Part shown: positions 16,027-24,861 of the stretch, piece by piece
How positions within the stretch are numbered: position 1 is the stretch's first letter
Layout of the letters: each line of letters starts with the position of its first letter
Source: an uncultured Lachnospiraceae bacterium
GTDB taxonomy: Bacteria; Bacillota; Clostridia; Lachnospirales; Lachnospiraceae
DNA: 64,000 nucleotides
NCBI GenBank assembly: GCA_910587095.1
Contig: CAJUMJ010000036.1
Span: 49,135 to 113,134 of the forward strand
Direction: 5' to 3'
Position numbers and translations under genes: made by a program
Notes under the pieces: generated by a model
Told to the model about the DNA's origin: nothing
What the model saw: only the letters and a program-made list of their open reading frames with translations
Database searches by the model: none

Positions 16027-18093
16027 GTGTCCGATTTACGAAAATTTTTAGAAGAATACAGAGGCTGTAAGATTGCCATATATGGGCTTGGCGCGGAGAC
16101 GGAGCGTGTTCTCAAAGAAATCGGAGACTGCTTCCAGGTAGTCGGGCTTTTGGATAGTTATCAGAGCAGCGGGAGCCTCTATGGGAAATCAATTATTTCT
16201 CTGGAGAGAGCCGTTGCGGAATCGATCAGTCTGATTTTGGTTGCGGCACGGCCGGGCTCCTGCCGGGCGATTGCAAAGCGGATTGGCGGAATATGCAGGG
16301 AAAAGCAAGTCGCTTTGTTTGATACGAGGGGAAACGATCTTTCCGATGTGCGTCGCGTCGTATACGACTTTAAAAAAGTGGAAGGCTATACGAAGAGCCA
16401 GGTGATGCAGAGAGCCCTGACATATGACGCCGTCAGCTTTGATTTGTTCGACACGCTGATTATGCGTCAGGTGTTGTTTGTGTCCGATGTTTTTGAGCTG
16501 GTGGATGACAGGCTGAGACAACACGGAATTATAATAGAAGATTTCCCGGCAAGGCGCATGGCGAGCGAGAAGGAGCTTTCGAGGGATCGCGCGCCGAGAC
16601 TTTCCGAGATTTACGCCCACATGAAGCAGGTATATCGGCTTCCGGAGATTGAGCCGGAACAGATGGCAGTGTTGGAGTGGGAGATTGACTGCGGGCTCGT
16701 TGTTCCGCGCAGGGAGGCATGTCGTCTGCTTTCCGATTTGGAGGCGCGGGGGAAGAAGGTCTATATTGTGACCGATTCCTACTATAATAAGAAACAGATC
16801 GCGCGCATATTGAAAAAATGCGGCATTACGCACTACACGGATGTTTTTGTCTCCTGTGAATACGGGGTGGGAAAAACGCAGGGTCTTTTTCATGAATTTA
16901 AGGAGACGGTGGATGTCTGGTCATATCTTCACATAGGGGATGATGTGGCGGCGGATGTGGAGAGCGCGGAAAAGAACGGCGTCAGCGCTTGCCGGCTTTA
17001 CAGCGGTATTGATTTTCTTGAACAGGCCGGATATATGGGATTGTGGGACTACACGGAGCACCTGTCGGACAGGATCAGGATCGGCATGTTTGTTGCCAAT
17101 GTCTTTAACAGCCCGTTCCAGTTTGAGACAAAGGAGTGCCGGATCGGTGTCCGAACGGCGTATGACATCGGCTATGTCTTTTTTGCGCCTATGATTTGTG
17201 ATTTTGTCCTGTGGTTCCGTGAACAGGCGGAAAACTACCGGCTTGAAAATATTCTTTTCTGCGCAAGGGACGGCTATCTGGTCAAGCAGCTCTATGACGA
17301 GCTTTGCAACCAGATCTCTTCCGTCTATTTTCTGACGTCGCGGATGGCGGCGATCCGGGCAGGTATGGAGAATGAGGAAGACATCCGGTATGTGGGGGAT
17401 ATGAAATTCAGCGGGAGTCTGTTTAAGCAGTTAGAGGAGCGGTTCGGGATCCGGGTCGGCGAGGAAAAGAGAGAGGAAAGCGGGCAGGTGGGGTTGCTTA
17501 GCTATAAATCGGAGATCCTGGAACGGGCGGCGGTGAGCAGGAGGAATTATCTTACATATATTGACAGGCTGGATTTAAAAAAAGGAGAGACGGGATTTTT
17601 TGATTTTGTGGCGAAGGGAACTACCCAGATGTATATGGGCAGGCTTATGGAACAGCATTTGAAAGGAATCTATTTCCTGCGCCTTGACAAGGAGCAGATG
17701 CGGGGAAAGGATTTGGACATCGTTTCTTTTTATGACACGGAGGAGATGAACAACAGCGTGATTTTCCGTGACTATTATATACTCGAGACGATGCTGACGG
17801 CTCCTATGCCTTCGGTCAGAGAGTTTGACGAGGAGGGGAATCCCGTGTATGCGGAGGAAACCAGGCGGGAAAGCGATATCAGGTGTTTCCAGGAGGCGCA
17901 GGAGGGGATCAGAGGATATTTCAGGGAATATTTGAAGGTGTGTCCTATTTCCGCCAGGAAAACGGACAAAAAGCTGGATGAAATTTTTCTGACGCTGATC
18001 CACGGCATAGAAATTGCAGACAATGATTTTTTGAATTTAAAGGTGGAGGATCCGTTTTTTAACCGCATGACGGATATGACGGATATGCTCTAG
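16027..18093 (+). CDS. Rossmann-like module fused to HAD-type phosphatase of glycan loci
   Basis: 688 residues, GTG start after AGAGGAG. Residues about 12-105 are the shared module (KIAIYGLGAETERVL, 'VGLLDSY', 'SLILVAARPG'). A HAD hydrolase domain follows: 'SFDLFDTLIM' (motif I, about 139), 'YIVTDSYYNK' (motif II, about 248), a Lys in 'YGVGKTQG', and 'LHIGDDVAADV' (motif IV, about 304). The remaining 350 residues contain 'NILFCARDGYLVKQLYDEL', a second Rossmann/HAD-like segment with the RDGYL block typical of large HAD proteins in polysaccharide clusters. It may dephosphorylate a sugar phosphate or lipid carrier. It is the last gene of the glycan locus. Confidence 0.8.
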   Translation: MSDLRKFLEEYRGCKIAIYGLGAETERVLKEIGDCFQVVGLLDSYQSSGSLYGKSIISLERAVAESISLILVAARPGSCRAIAKRIGGICREKQVALFDTRGNDLSDVRRVVYDFKKVEGYTKSQVMQRALTYDAVSFDLFDTLIMRQVLFVSDVFELVDDRLRQHGIIIEDFPARRMASEKELSRDRAPRLSEIYAHMKQVYRLPEIEPEQMAVLEWEIDCGLVVPRREACRLLSDLEARGKKVYIVTDSYYNKKQIARILKKCGITHYTDVFVSCEYGVGKTQGLFHEFKETVDVWSYLHIGDDVAADVESAEKNGVSACRLYSGIDFLEQAGYMGLWDYTEHLSDRIRIGMFVANVFNSPFQFETKECRIGVRTAYDIGYVFFAPMICDFVLWFREQAENYRLENILFCARDGYLVKQLYDELCNQISSVYFLTSRMAAIRAGMENEEDIRYVGDMKFSGSLFKQLEERFGIRVGEEKREESGQVGLLSYKSEILERAAVSRRNYLTYIDRLDLKKGETGFFDFVAKGTTQMYMGRLMEQHLKGIYFLRLDKEQMRGKDLDIVSFYDTEEMNNSVIFRDYYILETMLTAPMPSVREFDEEGNPVYAEETRRESDIRCFQEAQEGIRGYFREYLKVCPISARKTDKKLDEIFLTLIHGIEIADNDFLNLKVEDPFFNRMTDMTDML

Positions 18094-18144
18094 AAGCCGA
18101 TGCGGTTAAGAGAAAAATTTACCAAATTTATCTTTCAAAACCTA

Positions 18145-18173
18145 TTGGAAGCCGTCCCCAGTCGTGATACACT
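18145..18173 (+). promoter_or_regulatory. Promoter of the beta-glucosidase gene
   Basis: TTGGAA (18145-18150), 17-base spacer, TACACT (18168-18173). It lies 37 bases before the chosen ATG of the GH3 gene and after the last gene of the glycan locus, so the glucosidase is probably its own transcription unit. Confidence 0.55.
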
Positions 18174-18210
18174 AAGAGAATAATCATACTGTAGATTGGA
18201 GGGCTATAGC

Positions 18211-20487
18211 ATGACAGCGGAAAAAATCAGAGAGATCGTATCACAGATGACACTGGAAGAGAAGGCTTCCATGTGCTCGGGCGCGGATTTCTGGCACACG
18301 GAGGCGGTGGAGCGTCTTGGAATCCCGGCGAGTATGGTGTCGGACGGGCCGCATGGCCTGCGCAAGCAGGATCAGGCGGGCGATCATCTGGGTGTGAATG
18401 AGAGTATCAAAGCGGTGTGTTTCCCGGCGGGCTGCGGCACGGCGGCGTCTTTTAACAGGGAGCTTCTGCGGCAGATGGGCGAGGCTTTGGGTGAGGAGTG
18501 CCAGGCGGAGGGCGTAAGCGTAATTCTCGGCCCTGCGGTAAACATCAAGCGGTCGCCTCTTTGCGGACGTAATTTCGAGTATTATTCGGAGGATCCGTAT
18601 GTGGCGAGCGAGATGGCGGGAGCGCTGATTCACGGTGTGCAGAGCAAAAACGTGGGCACAAGTATCAAGCATTTTCTTGCCAATAACCAGGAAACCAGGC
18701 GGATGTCGGGGGATTCCCGCGTGGACGAGAGAACGCTCAGAGAAATTTATCTGGCGGCTTTTGAGGGGGCGGTGAAAAAGGAGAAACCCTGGACGGTCAT
18801 GTGCTCTTACAATAAAATAAACGGCACCTACGCGGCGGAGAATCACAAGTATCTGACGGAGATTCTGCGGGACGAGTGGGGCTTTGAAGGCTATGTGATG
18901 AGCGACTGGGGAGCGGTCAACAGCCGGGTGAAGGATTTACAGGCGGGGCTGGATCTGGAGATGCCCTCCTCGGGAGGCACAAACGACAAGCTGATTGTGG
19001 GCGCGGTGCAGAGCGGAGAGCTGCCCGAAAAGGTGCTTGACGCCGCGGTTGCGCGGATTTTGAATATCGTTTTTTGCTATGAGGAAAACCGGGATGAAAA
19101 CGCGGTCTTTGACCGGGATCAGGATCACGAGCTTGCCCGGAAGGTGGCGCAGGAGACGATAGTCCTGTTGAAGAATGAAGGTGTACTGCCTTTGTCGGCG
19201 CAGGATGATATCGCTTTTATCGGAAAGTATGCAAAGACGCCCCGCTATCAGGGCGGCGGCAGTTCCCATATCAACAGTCATAAGGTTACGTCGGCTCTCG
19301 ATGCCGTGGAGGGGATAGCGCGGGTGACTTATGCGCAGGGCTTCGACGACAAAGAGGATAAGACGGACGACAAACTGCTCGCAGAGGCGGTGGAGGCGGC
19401 GAAGAAAGCGAAAGTCGCGGTGATTTTCGCGGGTCTTCCCGACGCTTTCGAGTCGGAAGGATTTGACAGAGCGCACATGCGGATGCCCGACTGTCAGAAT
19501 GAACTGATTTCCAAGGTGGCGGCGGCTCAGCCTAACACGGTGGTGGTGCTGCACAACGGTTCGCCTGTGGAAATGCCCTGGGTGAATGAAGTGAAAGGCA
19601 TTGTGGAAGCGTATCTTGGAGGGCAGGCAGTGGGCGGCGCGGTCTGTGACATTCTGTTTGGCAGGGTGAATCCGAGCGCGAAGCTGCCGGAGTCGTTTCC
19701 TGTGAAGCTGGAAGATAATCCTTCCTATTTATCTTATATCGGCGAAGGCGACATGGTGGAGTACCGTGAGGGCATTTTTGTCGGCTACCGCTACTACGAA
19801 AAAAAGAAAATGGAAGTGCTGTTTCCTTTTGGACATGGTCTTTCCTACACGACCTTCGAGTATTCCAATCTGCGCACGGATAAGGACGCCATGAAGGATA
19901 CGGATCGTGTGGAAGTCTCCGTGGATATCAAAAACACCGGAGAGAGAGCGGGCAGGGAAGTGGTGCAGCTCTATGTGGCGGATAAGGAGAGCACCGTGAT
20001 CCGGCCGGTTAAGGAGCTGAAAGGTTTTGAGAAGGTGGAACTTGCGCCGGGTGAGAAGAAGACAGTGACCTTTATTCTGGATAAGAGAGCTTTCGCTTAC
20101 TATAGTGTGAGAATCCATGACTGGTATGTGGAGACAGGCGCTTTTGACATCATGATCGGCGCCTCCTCTGCGGATATCAGATTAACGAAAGAAATACAAG
20201 TCGAATCCACAGGGAAGATTCCTTTTGTCTACACAACGGACACGACCATGGGTGATGTCAGAAGAGATCCCAGGGCATGGGAGATTGCAAAAGCGCTCAT
20301 TCCGAAAGACCTTTTTGGCAATGAGGAGGAAGGAAGCGCGGCCAGCGAGGCGATCACCGAGGAGATGAATGAGGCGATGTCCAGATATATGCCTCTTCGC
20401 GGGTCCGTGAGTTTTGGCGGCGGCAAGGTGAGCATGGCGGATGTGCAGGCTCTTGTGAACACATTGAACAATTTGGAGGACGAGTAA
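18211..20487 (+). CDS. bglX: Glycoside hydrolase family 3 beta-glucosidase
   Basis: 758 residues from the ATG at 18211; a TTG fifteen bases earlier is in frame, but the GGAGGG at 18198-18203 serves the ATG. There is no signal peptide, so it is cytoplasmic. The GH3 N-terminal barrel includes 'VSDGPHGLR', 'KHFLANNQE' and 'GYVMSDWGAV' with the nucleophile Asp at about 232. The C-terminal alpha/beta sandwich has 'GLPDAFESEGFDR', and a fibronectin type III-like domain follows ('DIKNTGERAGREVVQLYV', about 575-650). A C-terminal extension of about 100 residues is seen in many clostridial members. It should release glucose or related sugars from beta-linked oligosaccharides. The exact substrate is not fixed by sequence. 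Confidence 0.9.
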   Translation: MTAEKIREIVSQMTLEEKASMCSGADFWHTEAVERLGIPASMVSDGPHGLRKQDQAGDHLGVNESIKAVCFPAGCGTAASFNRELLRQMGEALGEECQAEGVSVILGPAVNIKRSPLCGRNFEYYSEDPYVASEMAGALIHGVQSKNVGTSIKHFLANNQETRRMSGDSRVDERTLREIYLAAFEGAVKKEKPWTVMCSYNKINGTYAAENHKYLTEILRDEWGFEGYVMSDWGAVNSRVKDLQAGLDLEMPSSGGTNDKLIVGAVQSGELPEKVLDAAVARILNIVFCYEENRDENAVFDRDQDHELARKVAQETIVLLKNEGVLPLSAQDDIAFIGKYAKTPRYQGGGSSHINSHKVTSALDAVEGIARVTYAQGFDDKEDKTDDKLLAEAVEAAKKAKVAVIFAGLPDAFESEGFDRAHMRMPDCQNELISKVAAAQPNTVVVLHNGSPVEMPWVNEVKGIVEAYLGGQAVGGAVCDILFGRVNPSAKLPESFPVKLEDNPSYLSYIGEGDMVEYREGIFVGYRYYEKKKMEVLFPFGHGLSYTTFEYSNLRTDKDAMKDTDRVEVSVDIKNTGERAGREVVQLYVADKESTVIRPVKELKGFEKVELAPGEKKTVTFILDKRAFAYYSVRIHDWYVETGAFDIMIGASSADIRLTKEIQVESTGKIPFVYTTDTTMGDVRRDPRAWEIAKALIPKDLFGNEEEGSAASEAITEEMNEAMSRYMPLRGSVSFGGGKVSMADVQALVNTLNNLEDE

Positions 20488-20554
20488 CAGGAATGGCTGG
20501 TGAATGATTATCGGCGAGGCGCAAGATGCCGGTAACAAATGATGAAACAAAAAG

Positions 20555-20600
20555 CGGTCGGGGATTAGCGGTTTGCTGTCCCCGGCCGTTTCCGTTTTTT
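20555..20600. terminator. Terminator shared by the convergent GH3 and pyrG genes
   Basis: CGGTCGGGGA (20555-20564) pairs with TCCCCGGCCG (20579-20588) with one G-T pair and a 14-base loop. A T-run follows on the + strand (20595-20600) and an A-run precedes it, so it can act in both directions. It lies between the two convergent stop codons. Confidence 0.75.
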
Positions 20601-22203
20601 ATTTTTTCTGATCTAAAGCCGCCCGGACGAATCCTTTGAAGAGCGGATGAGGTCTGTTGGGCCTTGATTTTAATTCCGGGTGCGCCTGGGTTGCAACGAA
20701 GAAGGGGTGCTCCGGCAGTTCGCACATTTCCACGATTCGCCCGTCAGGGGAAAGCCCTGAGAGAAGCATTCCTTTTTCGGTGAGCACTGCCCTGTAATCG
20801 TTGTTGACTTCGTAGCGGTGTCTGTGCCGTTCGTGAATGGTTTCCTCCCCGTAGAGCTCGTAGGCTTTGGAAGTCTTGTCCAGCACGCAGGGATAGGAAC
20901 CGAGCCGCAGGGTGCCTCCGATATCCTCCACGCCGTTCTGGTCGGGCATGAGCGCGATCACGGGATGAGTGGTGGAAGGGGCAAGCTCTATGCTGTGCGC
21001 GTCATTATAGCCCACCACATTTCTGGCAAATTCTACAATGGCTAACTGCATACCGAGACACAGTCCCAGGAACGGGATTTTGTGTTCCCTTGCATAGGTA
21101 ACGGCTTCGATCTTGCCGTCGATGCCCCTGTCGCCGAAGCCGCCGGGCACCAGTATACCGTCCACGTCGCTTAGAACGGAATCCACATTGTCTTTTGTCA
21201 CCGTCTCGGAATCCACCCATTTGATATCCACCACGCAGCGGTTAGAGATACCGCCGTGTTTTAAGGCTTCCACTACGCTGATATAGGCGTCGTGAAGCTG
21301 GGTATATTTGCCCACGAGAGCTATTGTGACGGAACCGGTGGGAGTCCGCAGGGATTCCACCATGGCTTTCCAGTCGGTCAGATCGGGTTCCGGGCAGTCG
21401 AGATTCAGGCACTCGCAGGCCACCTGGGCCAGATGTTCTTTCTCCATGGCGAGAGGCGCTTCGTACAAGTGCTCCACGTCCAGGTTTTGCAGGACGTGGT
21501 TGTTCGGAACGTTACAAAACAGGGCGATTTTGTCCTTTATGCCCTGATCAAGGGGATGCTCGCTGCGGCAGACAATGATGTCGGGCCAGATTCCCATGCC
21601 TTGCAGATCTTTGACGCTTGCCTGTGTGGGCTTGGTCTTAAGCTCCTGGGACGCGCTGAGATAGGGAATCAATGTCACATGAATCAGGATGGCGTTCTCA
21701 TGCCCCACCTCGTGCTGGAATTGACGTATGGACTCTAAAAAGGGCTGACTCTCGATGTCGCCCACGGTGCCGCCAACCTCGATGATGGCGATACGCGTCT
21801 CCTTGTCTGTAAAATTACGGTAAAAGCGACTTTTTATTTCGTTTGTGATATGGGGGATAACCTGGACGGTGCCGCCGCCGTAATCTCCCCTTCTCTCCTT
21901 TTGCAGCACGGACCAGTATACTTTTCCTGTGGTCACATTGGAGTTTTTGTCCAGATTTTCGTCGATAAAACGCTCGTAATGTCCGAGATCCAGATCCGTT
22001 TCCGTGCCGTCCTCCGTGACAAAAACTTCACCATGCTGGATCGGGTTCATGGTGCCCGGGTCGATATTGATATATGGATCGAATTTCTGCATGGTCACTT
22101 TGTAACCGCGCGCCTTCAAAAGCCTTCCCAGAGATGCAGCCGTGATGCCCTTGCCAAGCCCCGACACGACGCCGCCTGTGACGAATACATATTTAACTGC
22201 CAT
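20599..22203 (-). CDS. pyrG: CTP synthase
   Basis: 534 residues. It converts UTP to CTP with glutamine and ATP. The start is the ATG at 22203, which gives the canonical 'VKYVFVTGGVVSGLGKG' N-terminus of the synthetase domain, with AAGGA upstream; a longer frame to 22272 is not needed. 'GTMNPIQHGEVFVTEDG' and 'DLDLGHYERF' are the conserved UTP and CTP sites. The C-terminal glutamine amidotransferase domain has 'PFLGLCLGMQLA' with the catalytic Cys and 'HRHRYEVNN' further on. Full length for the family. It is divergent from ftsH, and its leader contains an inverted repeat described separately. Confidence 0.98.
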   Translation of the reverse strand: MAVKYVFVTGGVVSGLGKGITAASLGRLLKARGYKVTMQKFDPYINIDPGTMNPIQHGEVFVTEDGTETDLDLGHYERFIDENLDKNSNVTTGKVYWSVLQKERRGDYGGGTVQVIPHITNEIKSRFYRNFTDKETRIAIIEVGGTVGDIESQPFLESIRQFQHEVGHENAILIHVTLIPYLSASQELKTKPTQASVKDLQGMGIWPDIIVCRSEHPLDQGIKDKIALFCNVPNNHVLQNLDVEHLYEAPLAMEKEHLAQVACECLNLDCPEPDLTDWKAMVESLRTPTGSVTIALVGKYTQLHDAYISVVEALKHGGISNRCVVDIKWVDSETVTKDNVDSVLSDVDGILVPGGFGDRGIDGKIEAVTYAREHKIPFLGLCLGMQLAIVEFARNVVGYNDAHSIELAPSTTHPVIALMPDQNGVEDIGGTLRLGSYPCVLDKTSKAYELYGEETIHERHRHRYEVNNDYRAVLTEKGMLLSGLSPDGRIVEMCELPEHPFFVATQAHPELKSRPNRPHPLFKGFVRAALDQKK

Positions 22204-22231
22204 TAGTCTGTTCCTTTCCCAAAATGAAAAA

Positions 22232-22259
22232 TAACTATTCTGTAGATTTGGAATAGTTA
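22232..22259 (-). promoter_or_regulatory. Inverted repeat in the pyrG leader, attenuator-like
   Basis: On the pyrG strand, TAACTATTC and GAATAGTTA form a perfect 9-bp stem with a 10-base loop, followed directly by a T-rich stretch before the ribosome site. Gram-positive pyrG genes are known to be controlled by a leader terminator that senses CTP. This hairpin is A/T-rich, and no GGGC start is obvious, so CTP control is only a possibility. Confidence 0.4.
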
Positions 22260-22282
22260 CCGTCAAAAGCAATACACTGTCT

Positions 22283-22288
22283 ATTATA
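22283..22288 (-). promoter_or_regulatory. Perfect -10 box for pyrG
   Basis: TATAAT read on the - strand, about 80 bases before the pyrG ATG; no good -35 match is visible upstream. Transcription from here would place the inverted repeat at 22232-22259 inside the leader. Confidence 0.45.
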
Positions 22289-22385
22289 CAATGAAAAGTC
22301 AGTAAAAATCTACTCCAAAGGTCAAAATTTGTAAAAAACTTTATAATTCTTTCACAGATGTGTCCAGAATTTCATAATTCTCATA

Positions 22386-22414
22386 TTGATTTATGATTTT
22401 TCGTTAGATATACT
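22386..22414 (+). promoter_or_regulatory. Promoter of ftsH
   Basis: TTGATT (22386-22391), exactly 17 bases, TATACT (22409-22414), giving a leader of about 75 bases before the ftsH ATG. Confidence 0.65.
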
Positions 22415-22494
22415 GGTAAGGTAGGGCGAAATGGGATTTAACATCGCTTTGCGTACCGGTTACAGGTTATACAAGAAGAAAGAGAGGATGCCTC

Positions 22495-24756
22495 ATGGCA
22501 GATAATGTAAATCCATACGATAACGGCGGCGGCCCAGGCGGTCCCGGGAATAATGGCGGCCCGGGTGGGCCTGGCGGTTCGGGCGGCCCGGGGGGAAGCG
22601 GCGGGGATCCGCGCAAGCAGAGCCTTATTATGCTGGTGGTGGCGGCGCTCGTCACCTTGTTATGCGTCAGCGTCTTTATGAAAATGCTGACAGGCGCAAC
22701 CAATCAGGAAATATCCTACAACGAGTTTATTCAGATGGTGGAGGGCGGAAAAGTAAAGAGCGTTTCCGTAGGTTCTGACCGGATCACGATCTACCCGGAA
22801 GAGAAACAGCAAAATTCCGCATTCCTTTATGCCTATGGCATGGGAGCAGCTACTTATTATACGGGCAAGATGGAAGAGGACGACAAGCTGGCGGAGCGTC
22901 TTCTTTCCCACGATGTGGAGATTAAGAAGGAAGTCTCCGACAGTTCCAGCATGATCATGACCATTCTGCTCTATTACATTTTGCCGGTGCTTTTGATGTG
23001 GGGACTGTTGAGTCTGCTCTTTAGACGCATGGGAGGCAAAGGCGGCCCGATGGGCGTCGGCAAGAGTACGGCCAAAGCTTACGTGCAGAAGGAGACAGGC
23101 ATTACCTTCCAGGATGTGGCGGGTGAGGACGAGGCGAAGGAATCTCTGGTGGAGGTGGTAGATTTTCTGCACAATCCCGGCAAGTATTCGAAGATCGGGG
23201 CGAGGCTTCCAAAGGGCGCGCTTCTGGTAGGCCCTCCTGGTACGGGTAAGACGCTTTTGGCAAAGGCGGTGGCGGGCGAGGCGCACGTACCGTTCTTCTC
23301 CTTGTCCGGTTCCGATTTTATCGAGCTGTATGTAGGCGTGGGCGCTTCCCGCGTCCGTGATCTTTTTAAGGAGGCGGAGAAAAACGCGCCTTGTATCGTG
23401 TTTATAGACGAGATTGACGCGATCGGCAGAAGCCGTGACTCGAAGTACGGCGGCGGCAACGAGGAGCGGGAACAGACGCTCAACCAGCTCCTTTCCGAGA
23501 TGGACGGCTTTGACGGGAAAAAGGGAATTATTATTCTGGCGGCTACGAACAGACCGGAAATTCTCGACAAGGCGTTGCTTCGCCCGGGGCGTTTCGACAG
23601 AAGAATTATTGTGGATAAGCCGGACTTAAAGGGACGTGTGGAAATCCTGAAGGTACATTCCAAGGATGTGCTGATGGATGATTCGGTAGATTTGAACGAG
23701 ATTGCGTTGGCAACTTCCGGGGCGGTTGGTTCCGACCTTGCCAATATGATCAACGAGGCGGCGATAAACGCCGTGAAGCTTGGCAGAGAGTATGTGAGTC
23801 AGAAGGATCTCTTTGACGCGGTGGAACAGGTGCTTGTGGGTAAGGAGAAGAAAGACCGCGTTATGAGCAAGGAGGAGAGAAAGATCGTCTCCTACCACGA
23901 GGTGGGACATGCGCTTTTGAGCGCCTTGCAGAAAAATTCGGAGCCGGTGCAGAAGATCACGATCGTGCCCCGCACCATGGGCGCGCTCGGCTATGTCATG
24001 CATGTGCCGGAGGAGGAAAAGTATCTGGATACCGAGGCGGAGCTTCGCGACAGGCTGGTGAGTCTGCTCGGTGGGCGCGCCGCGGAGGAGATCGTCTTTG
24101 ACACCGTCACTACGGGGGCGGCCAACGATATCGAGCAGGCGACCAGTATCGCACGCAATATGATAACGCGCTTTGGCATGAGCAAAAAGTTCGGCCTGAT
24201 GGGGCTGGCGACGGTGGAGAGCCAATATCTGGACGGCAGAGCTTCGCTGACTTGCTCCGACGTGACGGCGGCAGATATCGACAGTGAGGTAATGAAGCTG
24301 CTTCATGACAGTTACAAAAAGGCCAAGAAGCTCTTGAAGGAAAACCGGGAGATTATGGATAAGCTGGCGGCGCACCTGATTGAGAAGGAGACGATCACAG
24401 GCAAGGAGTTCATGAAGATATACCGCAAGGAGAAGGGCATCCCGGAACCCGCAGAGGAAGAGAAGCCTGCCGGGGAGGAGAAGAGTCCGGGGGAGACGCA
24501 GGAAGATACGAGGCGGACCGAGGCAAATCCCCATGTGGAGGTGCCTTTGCAGCAGGCGCAGCAAAACCGGCAGAGCGCGCCCCCTCCGAGCGTCCAGATG
24601 TTGAGGAACGCGGCATTGGACAAAGGAAACGAGACGAAAGCTAAGGAAGCGTCTGAAGACGGAAAGGAAGCCGATACGGCACAGGAGCCGTCCGCGGGCA
24701 GGGGAGTGTTTTCCCAGGTGCCGGATTCACAGTACAAGCCGGACGACAAGAAATAA
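22495..24756 (+). CDS. ftsH: ATP-dependent zinc metalloprotease FtsH
   Basis: 753 residues. Membrane-bound AAA protease that degrades misfolded membrane and short-lived regulatory proteins. A Gly/Pro-rich cytoplasmic N-terminus (about residues 9-38) precedes the first membrane segment (about 42-62). A second membrane segment is at about 160-180. Walker A GPPGTGKT is at 246-253, Walker B 'IVFIDEIDAIG' follows, and the zinc site HEVGH is at 468-472. A hydrophilic tail of about 110 residues, rich in Glu, Lys and Gln, follows the protease domain and is longer than in most homologues. Start chosen at ATG 22495, after AAGAGAGGA. Confidence 0.97.
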   Translation: MADNVNPYDNGGGPGGPGNNGGPGGPGGSGGPGGSGGDPRKQSLIMLVVAALVTLLCVSVFMKMLTGATNQEISYNEFIQMVEGGKVKSVSVGSDRITIYPEEKQQNSAFLYAYGMGAATYYTGKMEEDDKLAERLLSHDVEIKKEVSDSSSMIMTILLYYILPVLLMWGLLSLLFRRMGGKGGPMGVGKSTAKAYVQKETGITFQDVAGEDEAKESLVEVVDFLHNPGKYSKIGARLPKGALLVGPPGTGKTLLAKAVAGEAHVPFFSLSGSDFIELYVGVGASRVRDLFKEAEKNAPCIVFIDEIDAIGRSRDSKYGGGNEEREQTLNQLLSEMDGFDGKKGIIILAATNRPEILDKALLRPGRFDRRIIVDKPDLKGRVEILKVHSKDVLMDDSVDLNEIALATSGAVGSDLANMINEAAINAVKLGREYVSQKDLFDAVEQVLVGKEKKDRVMSKEERKIVSYHEVGHALLSALQKNSEPVQKITIVPRTMGALGYVMHVPEEEKYLDTEAELRDRLVSLLGGRAAEEIVFDTVTTGAANDIEQATSIARNMITRFGMSKKFGLMGLATVESQYLDGRASLTCSDVTAADIDSEVMKLLHDSYKKAKKLLKENREIMDKLAAHLIEKETITGKEFMKIYRKEKGIPEPAEEEKPAGEEKSPGETQEDTRRTEANPHVEVPLQQAQQNRQSAPPPSVQMLRNAALDKGNETKAKEASEDGKEADTAQEPSAGRGVFSQVPDSQYKPDDKK

Positions 24757-24781
24757 GAATCAGGCGTATAAAATAAAACGG

Positions 24782-24818
24782 ATAAGGCAGAGTCGCGGAT
24801 AGACTTTGCCTTATTTTT
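24782..24818 (+). terminator. Terminator after ftsH
   Basis: ATAAGGCAGAGTC (24782-24794) pairs with GACTTTGCCTTAT (24802-24814) with one G-T pair, and TTTTT follows. A strong factor-independent terminator that separates ftsH from uvrC. Confidence 0.85.
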
Positions 24819-24861
24819 CCTGTATGATTATGTAAGAGATATTTTTAGCCGAGGACAGACC

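Noticed and set aside
18197..18210. Start of the GH3 gene at the upstream in-frame TTG (18196)
   Set aside because: The GGAGG in this segment is the ribosome site for the ATG at 18211.
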